Assembly: GCA_016234305.1 (NCBI GenBank)
Contig: JACRFM010000021.1
Coordinates: forward strand, 1-28,575
Source: Candidatus Kerfeldbacteria bacterium
GTDB lineage: Bacteria; Patescibacteriota; Patescibacteriia; Veblenbacterales; UBA10138
Length of the DNA stretch: 28,575 nucleotides
Direction of reading: 5' to 3'
Of this stretch, positions 12,149 through 18,643 are shown one piece after another. Each line of letters begins with the position of its first letter. Positions within the stretch are counted from its first letter, which is position 1. A program made the translations under genes and the position numbers. The notes under the pieces were generated by a model. It was not told the DNA's origin, ran no database searches, and worked only from the letters and a program-made list of their open reading frames with translations.

Positions 12149-13192
12149 ATGAAAACCGATAACAAAAAAACGAGCCCTAAGTCAGGCGCTGTGGATGAGC
12201 GCGGTAAGGCCGCTCAACTGGCGATTGACCAAATTAAAGAACGCTTTGGCGAAGGCGCGATTATGAGATTCGGCGAAGCCCAGGCTATGGCCGTGGAGGC
12301 TATACCCACCGGTTGTTTGTCACTGGATATTGCTTTGGGCGTGGGCGGGTTGCCGCGCGGACGGGTAATTGAGGTTTTTGGTCCGGAAGCTTCCGGTAAA
12401 ACTACCTTAACTTTGCATGTGATTGCCGAAGTGCAGAAACTGGGCGGTTTGGCCGCTTTTGTGGATGCCGAACACGCGCTTGACCCGGTCTATGCCAAAA
12501 AAATCGGTGTTAATATAGATGATTTGTTAATTTCCCAGCCTGATACGGGCGAACAAGCTTTGGAAATAGTGGATACGCTGGTGCGTTCCAACGGGGTAGA
12601 TGTGATTGTGATTGATTCGGTGGCGGCTTTAACGCCGAAAGCGGAAATTGAAGGCGATATGGGCGACCAGCATATGGGTTTGCAAGCCAGGCTCATGAGC
12701 CAGGCTCTGCGCAAATTAACCGCCGTGATTTCCAAATCCAAAACCGTGGTGATTTTTTTGAATCAGACGCGCATGAAAATCGGCGTGTTCTTTGGCAATC
12801 CGGAAACTACCACCGGCGGTATGGCTTTGAAGTTTTATTCTTCCGTGCGCATAGAAATCAGGCGCAGTGCGCAAATTAAACAGAATGAGAGATCAATCGG
12901 CAATCGGGTGCATGTTAAAATCGTCAAGAATAAAGTGGCGCCGCCCTTCCAAGCCGCTGAGTTTGACATTATGTATAATGAGGGTATTTCACTCTCTGGC
13001 GATTTGGTTGATTTGGGTGTAATTCAGGAAATTGTGACCAAATCAGGCAACACCTTTTCCTTTGGCGAAGTTAAGCTGGGGGTAGGGCGCGAACAAGCCA
13101 AACAATTTTTGCGGGAAAATCCCAAAATCGGCGAGGAAATCCGCCAAGCTATCTGGAGCAAGATTAAAGAGCAGCGGGCTATGGAGAAATAA
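12149..13192 (+). CDS. recA: Recombinase RecA
   Basis: ATP-dependent strand-exchange protein for homologous recombination and SOS signalling. 347 residues, the normal family length. The P-loop is GPEASGKT (78-85; the second serine of the usual GPESSGKT is Ala), Walker B is VDVIVIDSVAAL, and the DNA-binding loop region shows FLNQTRMKIGVFFGNPETTT then GGMALKFYSSVRIEIRR. The first 20 residues are a lysine-rich, poorly conserved extension before the RGKAAQLAIDQIKERFG core. There is no obvious Shine-Dalgarno (TTTTTAGGTTG lies upstream) and no recognisable LexA box in the 20-nt gap to the RodZ-like gene, so it appears co-transcribed with ftsK and the RodZ-like gene. Confidence 0.98.
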   Translation: MKTDNKKTSPKSGAVDERGKAAQLAIDQIKERFGEGAIMRFGEAQAMAVEAIPTGCLSLDIALGVGGLPRGRVIEVFGPEASGKTTLTLHVIAEVQKLGGLAAFVDAEHALDPVYAKKIGVNIDDLLISQPDTGEQALEIVDTLVRSNGVDVIVIDSVAALTPKAEIEGDMGDQHMGLQARLMSQALRKLTAVISKSKTVVIFLNQTRMKIGVFFGNPETTTGGMALKFYSSVRIEIRRSAQIKQNERSIGNRVHVKIVKNKVAPPFQAAEFDIMYNEGISLSGDLVDLGVIQEIVTKSGNTFSFGEVKLGVGREQAKQFLRENPKIGEEIRQAIWSKIKEQRAMEK

Positions 13193-13210
13193 TTCTTAAC
13201 AGTCAAATAT

Positions 13211-13729
13211 ATGAAACAGTTGCATCACAGTTCAGTTTGGTTGTTTTTTGTGCACTACCTTAGGTTGTCGCTGGTCTTAATTTTGTTGGTGGCTTTTTTT
13301 CTAACTTCAATGGCAATCAGGTCAACTGATTTAGAATTTAGTCTTAATTTTTGGTTAATAGTTTCTGGTGTTTTATTGTGGTTGAGCTGGTCTTTGCTGT
13401 GGGCTTATTTGTCTTATCATTATTATCGTTACGAATTGACAGACAAAGGTTTTCAAAGCGAATCAGGGGTTATTTTTAAAAAATACGTGACCATACCTTA
13501 CAATCGTATTCAGAATGTGGATATTTACCGGGGTTTATGGGCTAGAATTTTGGGTTTGTCTGACCTTAATATTCAAACCGCTGGTATGAGCGGGGTGGGC
13601 CGCTATGGCCGCATTTCGCCGTTTGCTGAAGGTCGTTTGCCTGGTTTAAGTATTAGAGAGGCGGAAACAGTTAGAGATGAATTAATCAATCAAGCCAGTC
13701 ATAAATCGGATTTAAATCAGCCCTTATAA
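13211..13729 (+). CDS. PH-domain (bPH_2, YdbS-like) membrane protein
   Basis: 172-residue membrane protein. Two hydrophobic helices (about residues 12-34 and 43-65) are followed by a cytoplasmic bacterial pleckstrin-homology domain of the bPH_2 (former DUF304) type. Its signature is YELTDKGFQSESGVIFKK, then TIPYNRIQNVDIYRGLWAR, then LGLSDLNIQTAG. The family occurs widely in bacteria, often as YdbS/YdbT pairs; its biochemical role is not established. Here a single copy follows recA by 18 nt and is the last gene of the plus-strand block. The hairpin at 13758-13786 ends the transcript. Confidence 0.8.
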   Translation: MKQLHHSSVWLFFVHYLRLSLVLILLVAFFLTSMAIRSTDLEFSLNFWLIVSGVLLWLSWSLLWAYLSYHYYRYELTDKGFQSESGVIFKKYVTIPYNRIQNVDIYRGLWARILGLSDLNIQTAGMSGVGRYGRISPFAEGRLPGLSIREAETVRDELINQASHKSDLNQPL

Positions 13730-13757
13730 AGTTTTCCAGTAGTTTAGTAAATAAATT

Positions 13758-13786
13758 AACCCTCTTCCATTACAGAAGAGGGTTTT
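13758..13786. terminator. Bidirectional hairpin terminator
   Basis: Ten-bp stem AACCCTCTTC / GAAGAGGGTT around a 7-nt loop, followed by TTC on the plus strand and preceded by an A/T-rich stretch that reads as a T-rich tail on the minus strand. It separates the recA/PH-domain transcript from the converging zinc-ribbon genes. Confidence 0.8.
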
Positions 13787-13812
13787 CAATTGTAGTTAAA
13801 TAAAATTGGATT

Positions 13813-13992
13813 TTAATCCTCGTCATCCTCAATTTCGTCTGTTAGAGGTTCTTTAGGTTCTATTCCGCTGCCCTTACAATACGGGCAGGTTGATTTTTTA
13901 CTACCATGAGGGTTAGGAGTTTTACCTTCTCCGCCACAGACGGAACACGTTTGGGTAAAGGGGTCGCCGAGTTCATGTTTATTTTTATCCAT
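13813..13992 (-). CDS. Small DnaJ-like zinc-ribbon protein (two CxxCxGxG motifs), copy B
   Basis: 59-residue acidic protein with two CxxCxGxG-type knuckles, CSVCGGEG (Cys16, Cys19) and CPYCKGSG (Cys36, Cys39). Together they can bind one zinc ion, as in half of the DnaJ cysteine-rich domain. The tail is very acidic (TDEIEDDED). I chose the ATG at 13992: it has a GGAG Shine-Dalgarno 6 nt upstream and overlaps the stop of the preceding gene by 8 nt (ATGGATAA), typical of translational coupling. A longer reading frame starting at 14028 would overlap that gene by 44 nt. No J-domain or chaperone gene is adjacent, so the role is unknown; a small scaffold or redox/metal adaptor for the membrane protein upstream is one guess. 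Confidence 0.65.
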   Translation of the reverse strand: MDKNKHELGDPFTQTCSVCGGEGKTPNPHGSKKSTCPYCKGSGIEPKEPLTDEIEDDED

Positions 13993-14191
13993 GGCTGGCT
14001 CCGGTATTTGGTTCTCCGAGACTTTCACCGCGCTGGAGCTGATTAGGTTGGCCGCTTTCGCCGCGGTGGTTCGCTAAAATTACTTGTCCACTGCCGCCGC
14101 AAGTCGGGCAGTCTTTACCCGAGCCTTTGTAGGTTGGGCAGGTAGTTGAGGTTTTAAGATCTTTGAAAGATCCGTTGACGCATCCGCACAT
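13985..14191 (-). CDS. Small DnaJ-like zinc-ribbon protein, copy A
   Basis: 68-residue protein with an N-terminal MCGC, then CPTYKGSG (Cys18; the second cysteine of the knuckle is Tyr) and CPTCGGSG (Cys28, Cys31). With Cys2 and Cys4 it still has enough cysteines for a zinc site. The second half is a polar Gly/Gln/Asn-rich tail (ESGQPNQLQRGESLGEPN) with no predicted fold. The start ATG follows an AGAGG Shine-Dalgarno (AGAGGCAATTATG) and lies 22 nt after the stop of the membrane-protein gene. Copies A and B overlap and probably arose by duplication. Function not recognised. Confidence 0.62.
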   Translation of the reverse strand: MCGCVNGSFKDLKTSTTCPTYKGSGKDCPTCGGSGQVILANHRGESGQPNQLQRGESLGEPNTGASHG

Positions 14192-14213
14192 AATTGCCTC
14201 TATTAAGTTGATT

Positions 14214-15116
14214 TTAGTTCATGTTTTGTTGGGGTAATTCAAATTGGACTGTAACCTTATTAATTTTGAAATGCCAGCCATAGACTTCAGTCTCTTGGTC
14301 AATGAACGTATCATAAACCTTTTGCACAAAAGTTTTTTCATTATCTTTACTAGTATGTGTGAGTAAGTTGTTTATGCAGTTATTTTCTAATTGTTTAATC
14401 GCCTTTTTATAATTACAACTTAAATTCCGGTTTAGTTTGTTAAATAGAATGCTGGCTTGAATTTTTAGAATTACGTCTCTTATTTCCCCTTCTAAGCAGG
14501 TAATGTCGCCTATGGGACGTAGTTCAATTTCTTGTAATTCAGGTAGCAGAATTGGCACATTAATCGATATTACTTGGTTAACTATAAACTTATCACCCTC
14601 AAACAAAACATGATTTCCTTGAATTATCAGTTGATTTTTGTCCACTATAAATCTGTTATTTAACACTTTATAATGTAATACTATACTCATTGAAACAAGT
14701 ACAAAGGCGAACGCCTTAAAGTAATTAGAGAAGTCAGTATTATTGTTACTTAATATCAGGTAGCTTATTGGTAGCATTAATACCGTGGCTATAGGCAGGG
14801 CGATTTTTCTTAAAGTTTTAGTCATGGCCAGGCTTATAATTTTTAACGGCCTAGGGTCAGGCGTAAAAGATGAATCAATTTTTCCAAACATCCAATAGTT
14901 AATAATAAGTCCCCAGATAAAACCAAAGAACAATGTAGAAATAATTAACAGCGGCACGTTTTCATTTTGCGGCGACTGTAATGTATTACAGATAATTTGA
15001 GCAGCTAGCCACATTACCATACCCATTAGGATGCTGACTATTCCGGACAGATTAATTATTCCGGATAGATTATAACGTCCGTAATAGTTTGTTAAGGAAA
15101 TATTTTCGTTATACAT
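14214..15116 (-). CDS. Uncharacterised four-helix membrane protein with C-terminal soluble domain
   Basis: 300 residues. Four hydrophobic helices can be seen at about 17-42, 55-76, 104-123 and 131-148. A soluble domain of about 140 residues follows, with alternating beta-like segments (VISINVPILLPELQEIEL, GEIRDVILKIQASILF), a helical stretch and a final beta strand (WHFKINKVTVQFELP). This pattern resembles an SPFH/band-7 domain (beta-rich core, helix, G-x-x-hydrophobic strand), but the similarity is only by eye. The start is supported by an excellent AGGAGG Shine-Dalgarno 5 nt before the ATG, stronger than those of most core genes here. Codon and base composition is more AT-rich than in the recA block. 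It heads a three-gene unit with the two zinc-ribbon proteins and is divergent from the DUF218 gene. Not recognised as a known family. Confidence 0.75.
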   Translation of the reverse strand: MYNENISLTNYYGRYNLSGIINLSGIVSILMGMVMWLAAQIICNTLQSPQNENVPLLIISTLFFGFIWGLIINYWMFGKIDSSFTPDPRPLKIISLAMTKTLRKIALPIATVLMLPISYLILSNNNTDFSNYFKAFAFVLVSMSIVLHYKVLNNRFIVDKNQLIIQGNHVLFEGDKFIVNQVISINVPILLPELQEIELRPIGDITCLEGEIRDVILKIQASILFNKLNRNLSCNYKKAIKQLENNCINNLLTHTSKDNEKTFVQKVYDTFIDQETEVYGWHFKINKVTVQFELPQQNMN

Positions 15117-15155
15117 GGATTCCTCCTTGTTGAAAGTTTGTTTTTATTTGCCTAT

Positions 15156-15184
15156 ACCTTAGTTAAAAGTGGACTTTTTGTCAA
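15156..15184 (-). promoter_or_regulatory. Candidate promoter for the membrane-protein/zinc-ribbon unit
   Basis: On the minus strand: TTGACA (15184-15179), 17-nt spacer, TAAGGT (15161-15156, weak 3/6 -10). It is placed symmetrically to the facing promoter around the large palindrome. Confidence 0.4.
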
Positions 15185-15219
15185 ACTATTGATGGTGATT
15201 TTTTTATCTCGTTTCTATT

Positions 15220-15261
15220 TATCAACTGCTTCGCTGCTCGCGAGCAGCGAAGCAGTTGATA
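15220..15261. repeat. Perfect 42-bp palindrome in a divergent promoter region
   Basis: Two 21-nt arms meet without a spacer at CTCG|CGAG; each arm contains CTGCTTCGCTGCTCG or its complement. It lies between the outward-facing membrane-protein and DUF218 genes, about 35 bp and 30 bp from their two candidate -35 boxes, so a terminator role is unlikely. It could be an operator, a cruciform-forming element or the trace of a small mobile repeat. Imperfect direct repeats flank it: GACTTTTTGTCAAACTATTGA-like at 15172 and GACGTTTTTGTGCAAATTATTGA-like at 15272. Confidence 0.9.
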
Positions 15262-15290
15262 GTTAAGTGGTGACGTTTTTGTGCAAATTA

Positions 15291-15319
15291 TTGACAACTA
15301 AGCTAAATGGTGGTAAAAA
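15291..15319 (+). promoter_or_regulatory. Candidate promoter for the DUF218 gene
   Basis: TTGACA (15291-15296), 17-nt spacer, TAAAAA (15314-15319, 4/6 match). It lies 66 nt before the DUF218 start codon. Confidence 0.5.
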
Positions 15320-15384
15320 GAAAGGCAAACAAATACTGAATTATTAACAACAAACAAATGTTAAATAAGCCATAGGAGGACAAA

Positions 15385-16044
15385 TTGGCTGTATTAGATA
15401 AGGACAAATCGTTTGTATTGGTAGTACTAGGGAAGAATTGGGTGGAATATCCACCTAAAGATCCACCGGCTGGTTGGAAGCTAGAACTAAGCCGAGATTC
15501 AAAAGTTACGGCCCTGGCCGCAGGAGTATTGGCAGAAAGTATTTCTGAAATAAAAAAAGTGATTTTTGTCACTGGTCATACGGATGGTCAGGCTTGGCCA
15601 ACTGAAGCCGAGGAAATGCAAAGGTACGCCGCCCAGTATTTTCCGGTATTAAGAGGCGATAAAGTTATTTGCGAGACCGAAAGTATAGATACGGCGCAAG
15701 GGGCGGAAAAAGTTAGAACCATTTTAGCTGGATATGGGTTATTGGATGAGACAGTAATACTCTTAACAGTAGGTTATCATTGCAAAAGAGCTTTAAGGGT
15801 TCATAAAAATTTTGGTTTTAAAAATGTTATTTGTCATAAATCCGAAAAGGTTTTGGCTGAAAGTTTTAACTCTGCGAATGCTAAACGTGTTTGTTGGAGA
15901 GCTTTGAAAGATTACAGGAATTATAGTCTGTTGCGCAAATTCAAAAAGTGGCTGGAGGAAATTATACTAAGAGTAGTCTTGATATTTGATCCTTATGGCC
16001 GCAGATTACGTTGTGTGACGAATCATACTCGTCACCAAAAGTAA
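15385..16044 (+). CDS. DUF218 (YdcF/ElyC-like) domain protein
   Basis: 219 residues with the DUF218 pattern in order: VVLG (13-16), an Arg/Ala-rich helix, VTGHTDG (62-68), TEAEEM (73-78), ETESIDTAQG (97-106) and VGYHCKRA (129-136). These match the family's Gly-rich loop, the conserved sEa.xM helix and the conserved E.S.nT segment. The related proteins YdcF (binds SAM in vitro) and ElyC (envelope biogenesis) are poorly understood. There is no signal peptide or transmembrane segment, so this version is probably cytoplasmic. The start is TTG, chosen because AGGAGG lies 5 nt upstream (15374-15379) and the protein begins right at the domain. It is divergent from the membrane-protein unit and lies upstream of the RT with a palindromic terminator between, so co-transcription with the RT is doubtful. 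The basic C-terminus (residues 165-219) is outside the domain. Confidence 0.75.
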   Translation: MAVLDKDKSFVLVVLGKNWVEYPPKDPPAGWKLELSRDSKVTALAAGVLAESISEIKKVIFVTGHTDGQAWPTEAEEMQRYAAQYFPVLRGDKVICETESIDTAQGAEKVRTILAGYGLLDETVILLTVGYHCKRALRVHKNFGFKNVICHKSEKVLAESFNSANAKRVCWRALKDYRNYSLLRKFKKWLEEIILRVVLIFDPYGRRLRCVTNHTRHQK

Positions 16045-16070
16045 AAAAATTATTCTGGTCTTTTATGAGC

Positions 16071-16096
16071 GAGCGGATTCAAATTTGAATCCGCTC
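16071..16096 (+). terminator. Palindromic hairpin after the DUF218 gene
   Basis: A perfect 26-bp palindrome (GAGCGGATTC, AAATTT, GAATCCGCTC) followed by TGTTTATTTG, 26 nt after the DUF218 stop. Best read as the terminator of that gene. It could also be the first hairpin of the RT-associated RNA, but a T-rich tail argues for termination. Confidence 0.65.
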
Positions 16097-16380
16097 TGTT
16101 TATTTGACGAAAGGTACCTTTTCTATTAAGCTATGGCCAGCCGGCAGAGTGAACGGTTCTTAAAAACGTTCTTTTTTCCAAGGGAACGAGGCGGTCAGAA
16201 TCTGGCCGCCGCCCAAAATAGCCTTGTTTAATAGGCATAGTTGACGCGTGCCAGTTGAGTTGAGGCATATTTATCAATACCAGATATTTATAAGTCGACG
16301 GAACACACTTAGGAGTCGCTTTATTAGCGGCTCCAGCCGGTGTTCTTTAAAAATTAGCAAACAAATTTAGGAGTCCAAAG
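16097..16380 (+). ncRNA. Candidate RT-associated structured RNA (retron msr-msd-like region)
   Basis: Non-coding region directly upstream of the reverse transcriptase, where retrons encode their msr-msd RNA. Visible structure: palindrome AAAGGTACCTTT (16110-16121); GAACG/CGTTC stem (16151-16171); strong hairpin GGCGGTCA-GAATC-TGGCCGCC (16190-16210); GCCT/AGGC stem (16221-16236); and a long two-part hairpin. In the last, GAACAC (16301-16306) pairs with GTGTTC (16340-16345) and inside it GGAGTCGCT (16312-16320) pairs with AGCGGCTCC (16326-16334). CCAGCCGG occurs twice (16137-16144 and 16333-16340), each followed closely by GTTCTT-AAAAA. I could not find convincing a1/a2 terminal inverted repeats or fix the priming guanosine, so the RNA ends are unknown. 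Confidence 0.5.
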
Positions 16381-17592
16381 ATGTCGCGAATAAAAATTGA
16401 AGGTGGAGACACCTTGTTGGCCGGCGTCTTAGGAATGCCCTCGGCTGATATAAGAAACGCGATAGTTTGTCGCGATAATTATAAAATTAAACACATAGTT
16501 AAAAAAAGCGGCGGACGACGTCGTTTGAGCATACCCTGTAAGAGTGTAAAGAAATTTCAAAAATTATTCCTTAAGAAGTTTCTTTATTGCTTGATAGAGC
16601 GGGGAGTGCTGGATAAAAATATGACTGGTTTTTTACCTGGTGTTTCGGTAAAAGATAATGCTTTAGTACATTTGAATGAAAATTTGCAGTACGTAGTGCG
16701 GCTTGATTTTAAGAATGCTTTTCCTTCAGTAAGTTTTAGAGTAGTAAAAGAGGTGCTGTTGCATCATGTAAAAAACGAAATTGGAACTTATCGGGCAGTG
16801 GAAATACAAAGATTGCTTGGTAAAAAAATTAATTATCCGGAACCGGTCTTGTTTTCCATGAGGAAGGTTAAATGGTTTCGGGAATTAGTGAGTAGTTTGT
16901 CAGTTGACAATTCGGCGAGTTACTATCTTGATTATATTGTTGATGGTTTTATTGAAATGGCGGCTTACCTTTTAACTTATAAAGGCAAATTACCGCAAGG
17001 TGCGCCAACTTCGCCTTTTATGTTAAATTTGACAGTGAGTTATTTAAAAATTCTTGATAGAATTAGAGAATTTTTAAAGCAAAACAACATTGACAGTCAA
17101 GTCAGTATTTATGCCGACGACATTGTAATTAGCGCCAAGGAAAGAATCAACTTTGGTTTGATTCGTGGCCTTATTGGAGTTGTTGAAGCAAGTAGAGTAT
17201 TTAGAATTAATCGGGCAAAAATACTACGTTTTGATATTAACCAAACCGCGCCGCTAATCACCGGTTTTAGACTTATTCGGATTCGTTCAGTGAATCGTAA
17301 ATTAACTGAAAGCTGGCTAGCTAGATTACCGCGCAAGATTAAAGCAACGGTGGAGGAGAGGCTGTTTTACAATCCGCAATCTCCGTTTATTAATATTACT
17401 TTACCCCAGAAACAAATTAAAAAAATTCGTGGGATTATTCATCGGGCCATATATCAACCCGGGCTGGCATCAAAAGTTAACGGTTACGTGGCTTATTTAA
17501 AAGATATTTATGGTGAACATTTGCCTAGGCAAATTGTGGAGCCCTACAAGAAATATTTATTAGTAAACCAAAAAGACCCGGAAGTAGTTTAG
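16381..17592 (+). CDS. Retron-type reverse transcriptase
   Basis: RNA-directed DNA polymerase, 403 residues, no extra maturase or endonuclease domain. Palm motifs: first catalytic Asp in VVRLDFKNAFPS (Asp109), LPQGAPTSP (204-212), YADDIVIS (catalytic Asp246 and Asp247 of YADD), a basic segment INRAKILRF, and ITG (293-295), the position of the VTG motif that marks retron RTs. The N-terminal part (GGRRRLSIPCKSVKKFQKLF) fits the RT0/RT1 region. Asp109 and the QG motif are about 97 residues apart, longer than in typical retron RTs, so an insertion of some 40 residues (about 130-190) is likely. Start: AGGAG 7 nt before the ATG. The structured region upstream and the QGxPTSP/YADD combination argue for a retron or retron-like RT, not a diversity-generating or group II intron RT. 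The likely role, by family knowledge, is anti-phage defence. Confidence 0.88.
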   Translation: MSRIKIEGGDTLLAGVLGMPSADIRNAIVCRDNYKIKHIVKKSGGRRRLSIPCKSVKKFQKLFLKKFLYCLIERGVLDKNMTGFLPGVSVKDNALVHLNENLQYVVRLDFKNAFPSVSFRVVKEVLLHHVKNEIGTYRAVEIQRLLGKKINYPEPVLFSMRKVKWFRELVSSLSVDNSASYYLDYIVDGFIEMAAYLLTYKGKLPQGAPTSPFMLNLTVSYLKILDRIREFLKQNNIDSQVSIYADDIVISAKERINFGLIRGLIGVVEASRVFRINRAKILRFDINQTAPLITGFRLIRIRSVNRKLTESWLARLPRKIKATVEERLFYNPQSPFINITLPQKQIKKIRGIIHRAIYQPGLASKVNGYVAYLKDIYGEHLPRQIVEPYKKYLLVNQKDPEVV

Positions 17593-17603
17593 CCCGGGTC
17601 TTT
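17572..17603. terminator. Bidirectional terminator between RT gene and efp
   Basis: Stem AAAGACCCGG / CCGGGTCTTT around a 12-nt loop. It begins inside the last codons of the RT gene and includes its stop. Read on the minus strand the stem is followed by TTTTTGG, on the plus strand by TATTATTGG, so it can end both converging transcripts. Confidence 0.85.
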
Positions 17604-17620
17604 ATTATTGGTAAAAATTT

Positions 17621-18187
17621 TTACGCCCGTTCCACGTAGTCGCCGGTTTCGGTGTTGACGATTATCATTTCATCGTTCTTTATAAACAGCGGCACATTGA
17701 TGATAAGGCCGGTTTCCAACTTGGCCTGTTTAGCGCCGCCGGTGGCGGTATCGCCTTTAACGCCGGGCGGAGTTTCCACTACCTTCAGTTTTACTTTTTT
17801 AGGCAATTCCACGTTAATCGGCTGGTTGTTGAAATTCAGAATATTCACTTCCACGCCGTCAGTCAAATAGCCCACTTGTCCACCCAAAGCTTCGCGGGGA
17901 AAATCAAACTGTTCAAAAGATTCCTGGTTCATAAAATGGCAGCCAGTATCGTCGGCATACAGGAAATTAGCGCGCAGGCGGGCCATGTCAGCTTCTTCCA
18001 CTTTGTCGCCCGGTTTAAAGGTTTGCTCCAAGACCTTGCCGTTTAGGAGATTACGCAACTTGGTGCGCATAACCGGCTTGCGCTGCGCGGTGCGCATAAA
18101 AGACGATTCCAGCACTAAATAAGGCTCATCATTAACCAAAATGCTTAAACCGTTGCGGATGGAATTGAGTGAGGGTAAAACTGCCAT
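17621..18187 (-). CDS. efp: Translation elongation factor P
   Basis: EF-P relieves ribosomes stalled on polyproline. 188 residues, normal length, with three beta-barrel domains. The N-terminal KOW-like domain runs to about residue 65 (NSIRNGLSILVNDEPYLVLES). The central domain contains NQESFEQFDFPREALGG. The C-terminal domain has VELPKKVKLKVVETPPGVKGDT then GLIINVPLFIKNDEMIIVNTETG, matching the PROSITE-type EF-P signature. The tip loop of domain I is RTAQRKPVMRTK (32-43). Aligned to the usual HVKPGKGxAFVRTK, the position of the modified Lys34/Arg32 is Gln35. It is the last gene of the rpsF-ssb-rpsR-efp operon, 15 nt after rpsR, and its transcript ends at the shared terminator. Confidence 0.95.
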   Translation of the reverse strand: MAVLPSLNSIRNGLSILVNDEPYLVLESSFMRTAQRKPVMRTKLRNLLNGKVLEQTFKPGDKVEEADMARLRANFLYADDTGCHFMNQESFEQFDFPREALGGQVGYLTDGVEVNILNFNNQPINVELPKKVKLKVVETPPGVKGDTATGGAKQAKLETGLIINVPLFIKNDEMIIVNTETGDYVERA

Positions 18188-18202
18188 AATTTTGATTCTG
18201 AC

Positions 18203-18445
18203 TTATTTAGCCACAAAAGGAATCAGCGCCATAAAGCGTGACCGTTTTATGGCCAAGGCCAATTTGCGCTGATGTTTCATGCAGCTACCCGTGCGGCGGC
18301 GCGGCAGTATTTTACCATAACCAGAAAGGAATTTTTGCAAAATACGCGTATCTTTATAATCACTGTCATTAAGTCCGTTTACGCAAAAATAGCATTCGCG
18401 GTCTTTGGGTGGAGCTTGGGTTCGTTTGTTATTATAGTTGTTCAT
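18203..18445 (-). CDS. rpsR: 30S ribosomal protein S18 (zinc-ribbon form)
   Basis: 80-residue bS18, which pairs with S6 on the 30S platform. Core motif YKDTRILQKFLSGYGKILPRR then TGSCMKHQRKLALAIKRSRFMALIPF is typical. It keeps a zinc site: Cys18 and Cys21 (CYFC), Cys55 and His58 (CMKH), the so-called C+ form. The ATG at 18445 is the best start; an in-frame TGA lies 21-19 nt upstream, and the nearest GGAGG is too far upstream (about 22 nt) to serve it well. It is separated from ssb by an unusually long structured spacer. Confidence 0.95.
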   Translation of the reverse strand: MNNYNNKRTQAPPKDRECYFCVNGLNDSDYKDTRILQKFLSGYGKILPRRRTGSCMKHQRKLALAIKRSRFMALIPFVAK

Positions 18446-18485
18446 AATAAATTTCTGGACAATTCACCCTCCGTAAATTGACACG

Positions 18486-18625
18486 CCCAGTATATCAACT
18501 TGGCTATACCACTTTAAGCGCAAGTGTGGTTAAACAAAGGTAAATGATTAAATGATTTTAAGTAAGATATTAAAGTTAATAAGTGCGGTGTTTAAGGCGA
18601 GCGCCAGCCAAGTTGTATTACTGGG
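18486..18625 (-). other. Structured ssb-rpsR intergenic element
   Basis: In the ssb-rpsR spacer (18446-18643), two 20-nt arms at 18486-18505 and 18606-18625 pair as CCCAGTA / TACTGGG and CAACTTGGCT / AGCCAAGTTG with a 3-nt internal loop between. Between them lie a small hairpin around CACTT-TAAGCGC-AAGTG and an AT-rich loop. The stem is long-range (about 100-nt loop) and would form in the operon mRNA. It may be a processing site, an attenuator, or a leftover repeat. Confidence 0.6.
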
Positions 18626-18643
18626 TATAGCTAGTGATAATTA

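Noticed and set aside
15220..15261. Palindrome as a transcription terminator
   Set aside because: Both flanking genes start here and read outwards, and there is no T-run after either arm.
16381..17592. RT of a diversity-generating retroelement
   Set aside because: The motif is QGAPTSP, not the DGR-type LGxxxSQ, and I saw no template/variable repeat pair or target gene nearby.
16045..17720. Group II intron
   Set aside because: The RT lacks maturase and endonuclease domains, and no domain V-like hairpin follows the gene; the 3' sequence is a terminator shared with efp.
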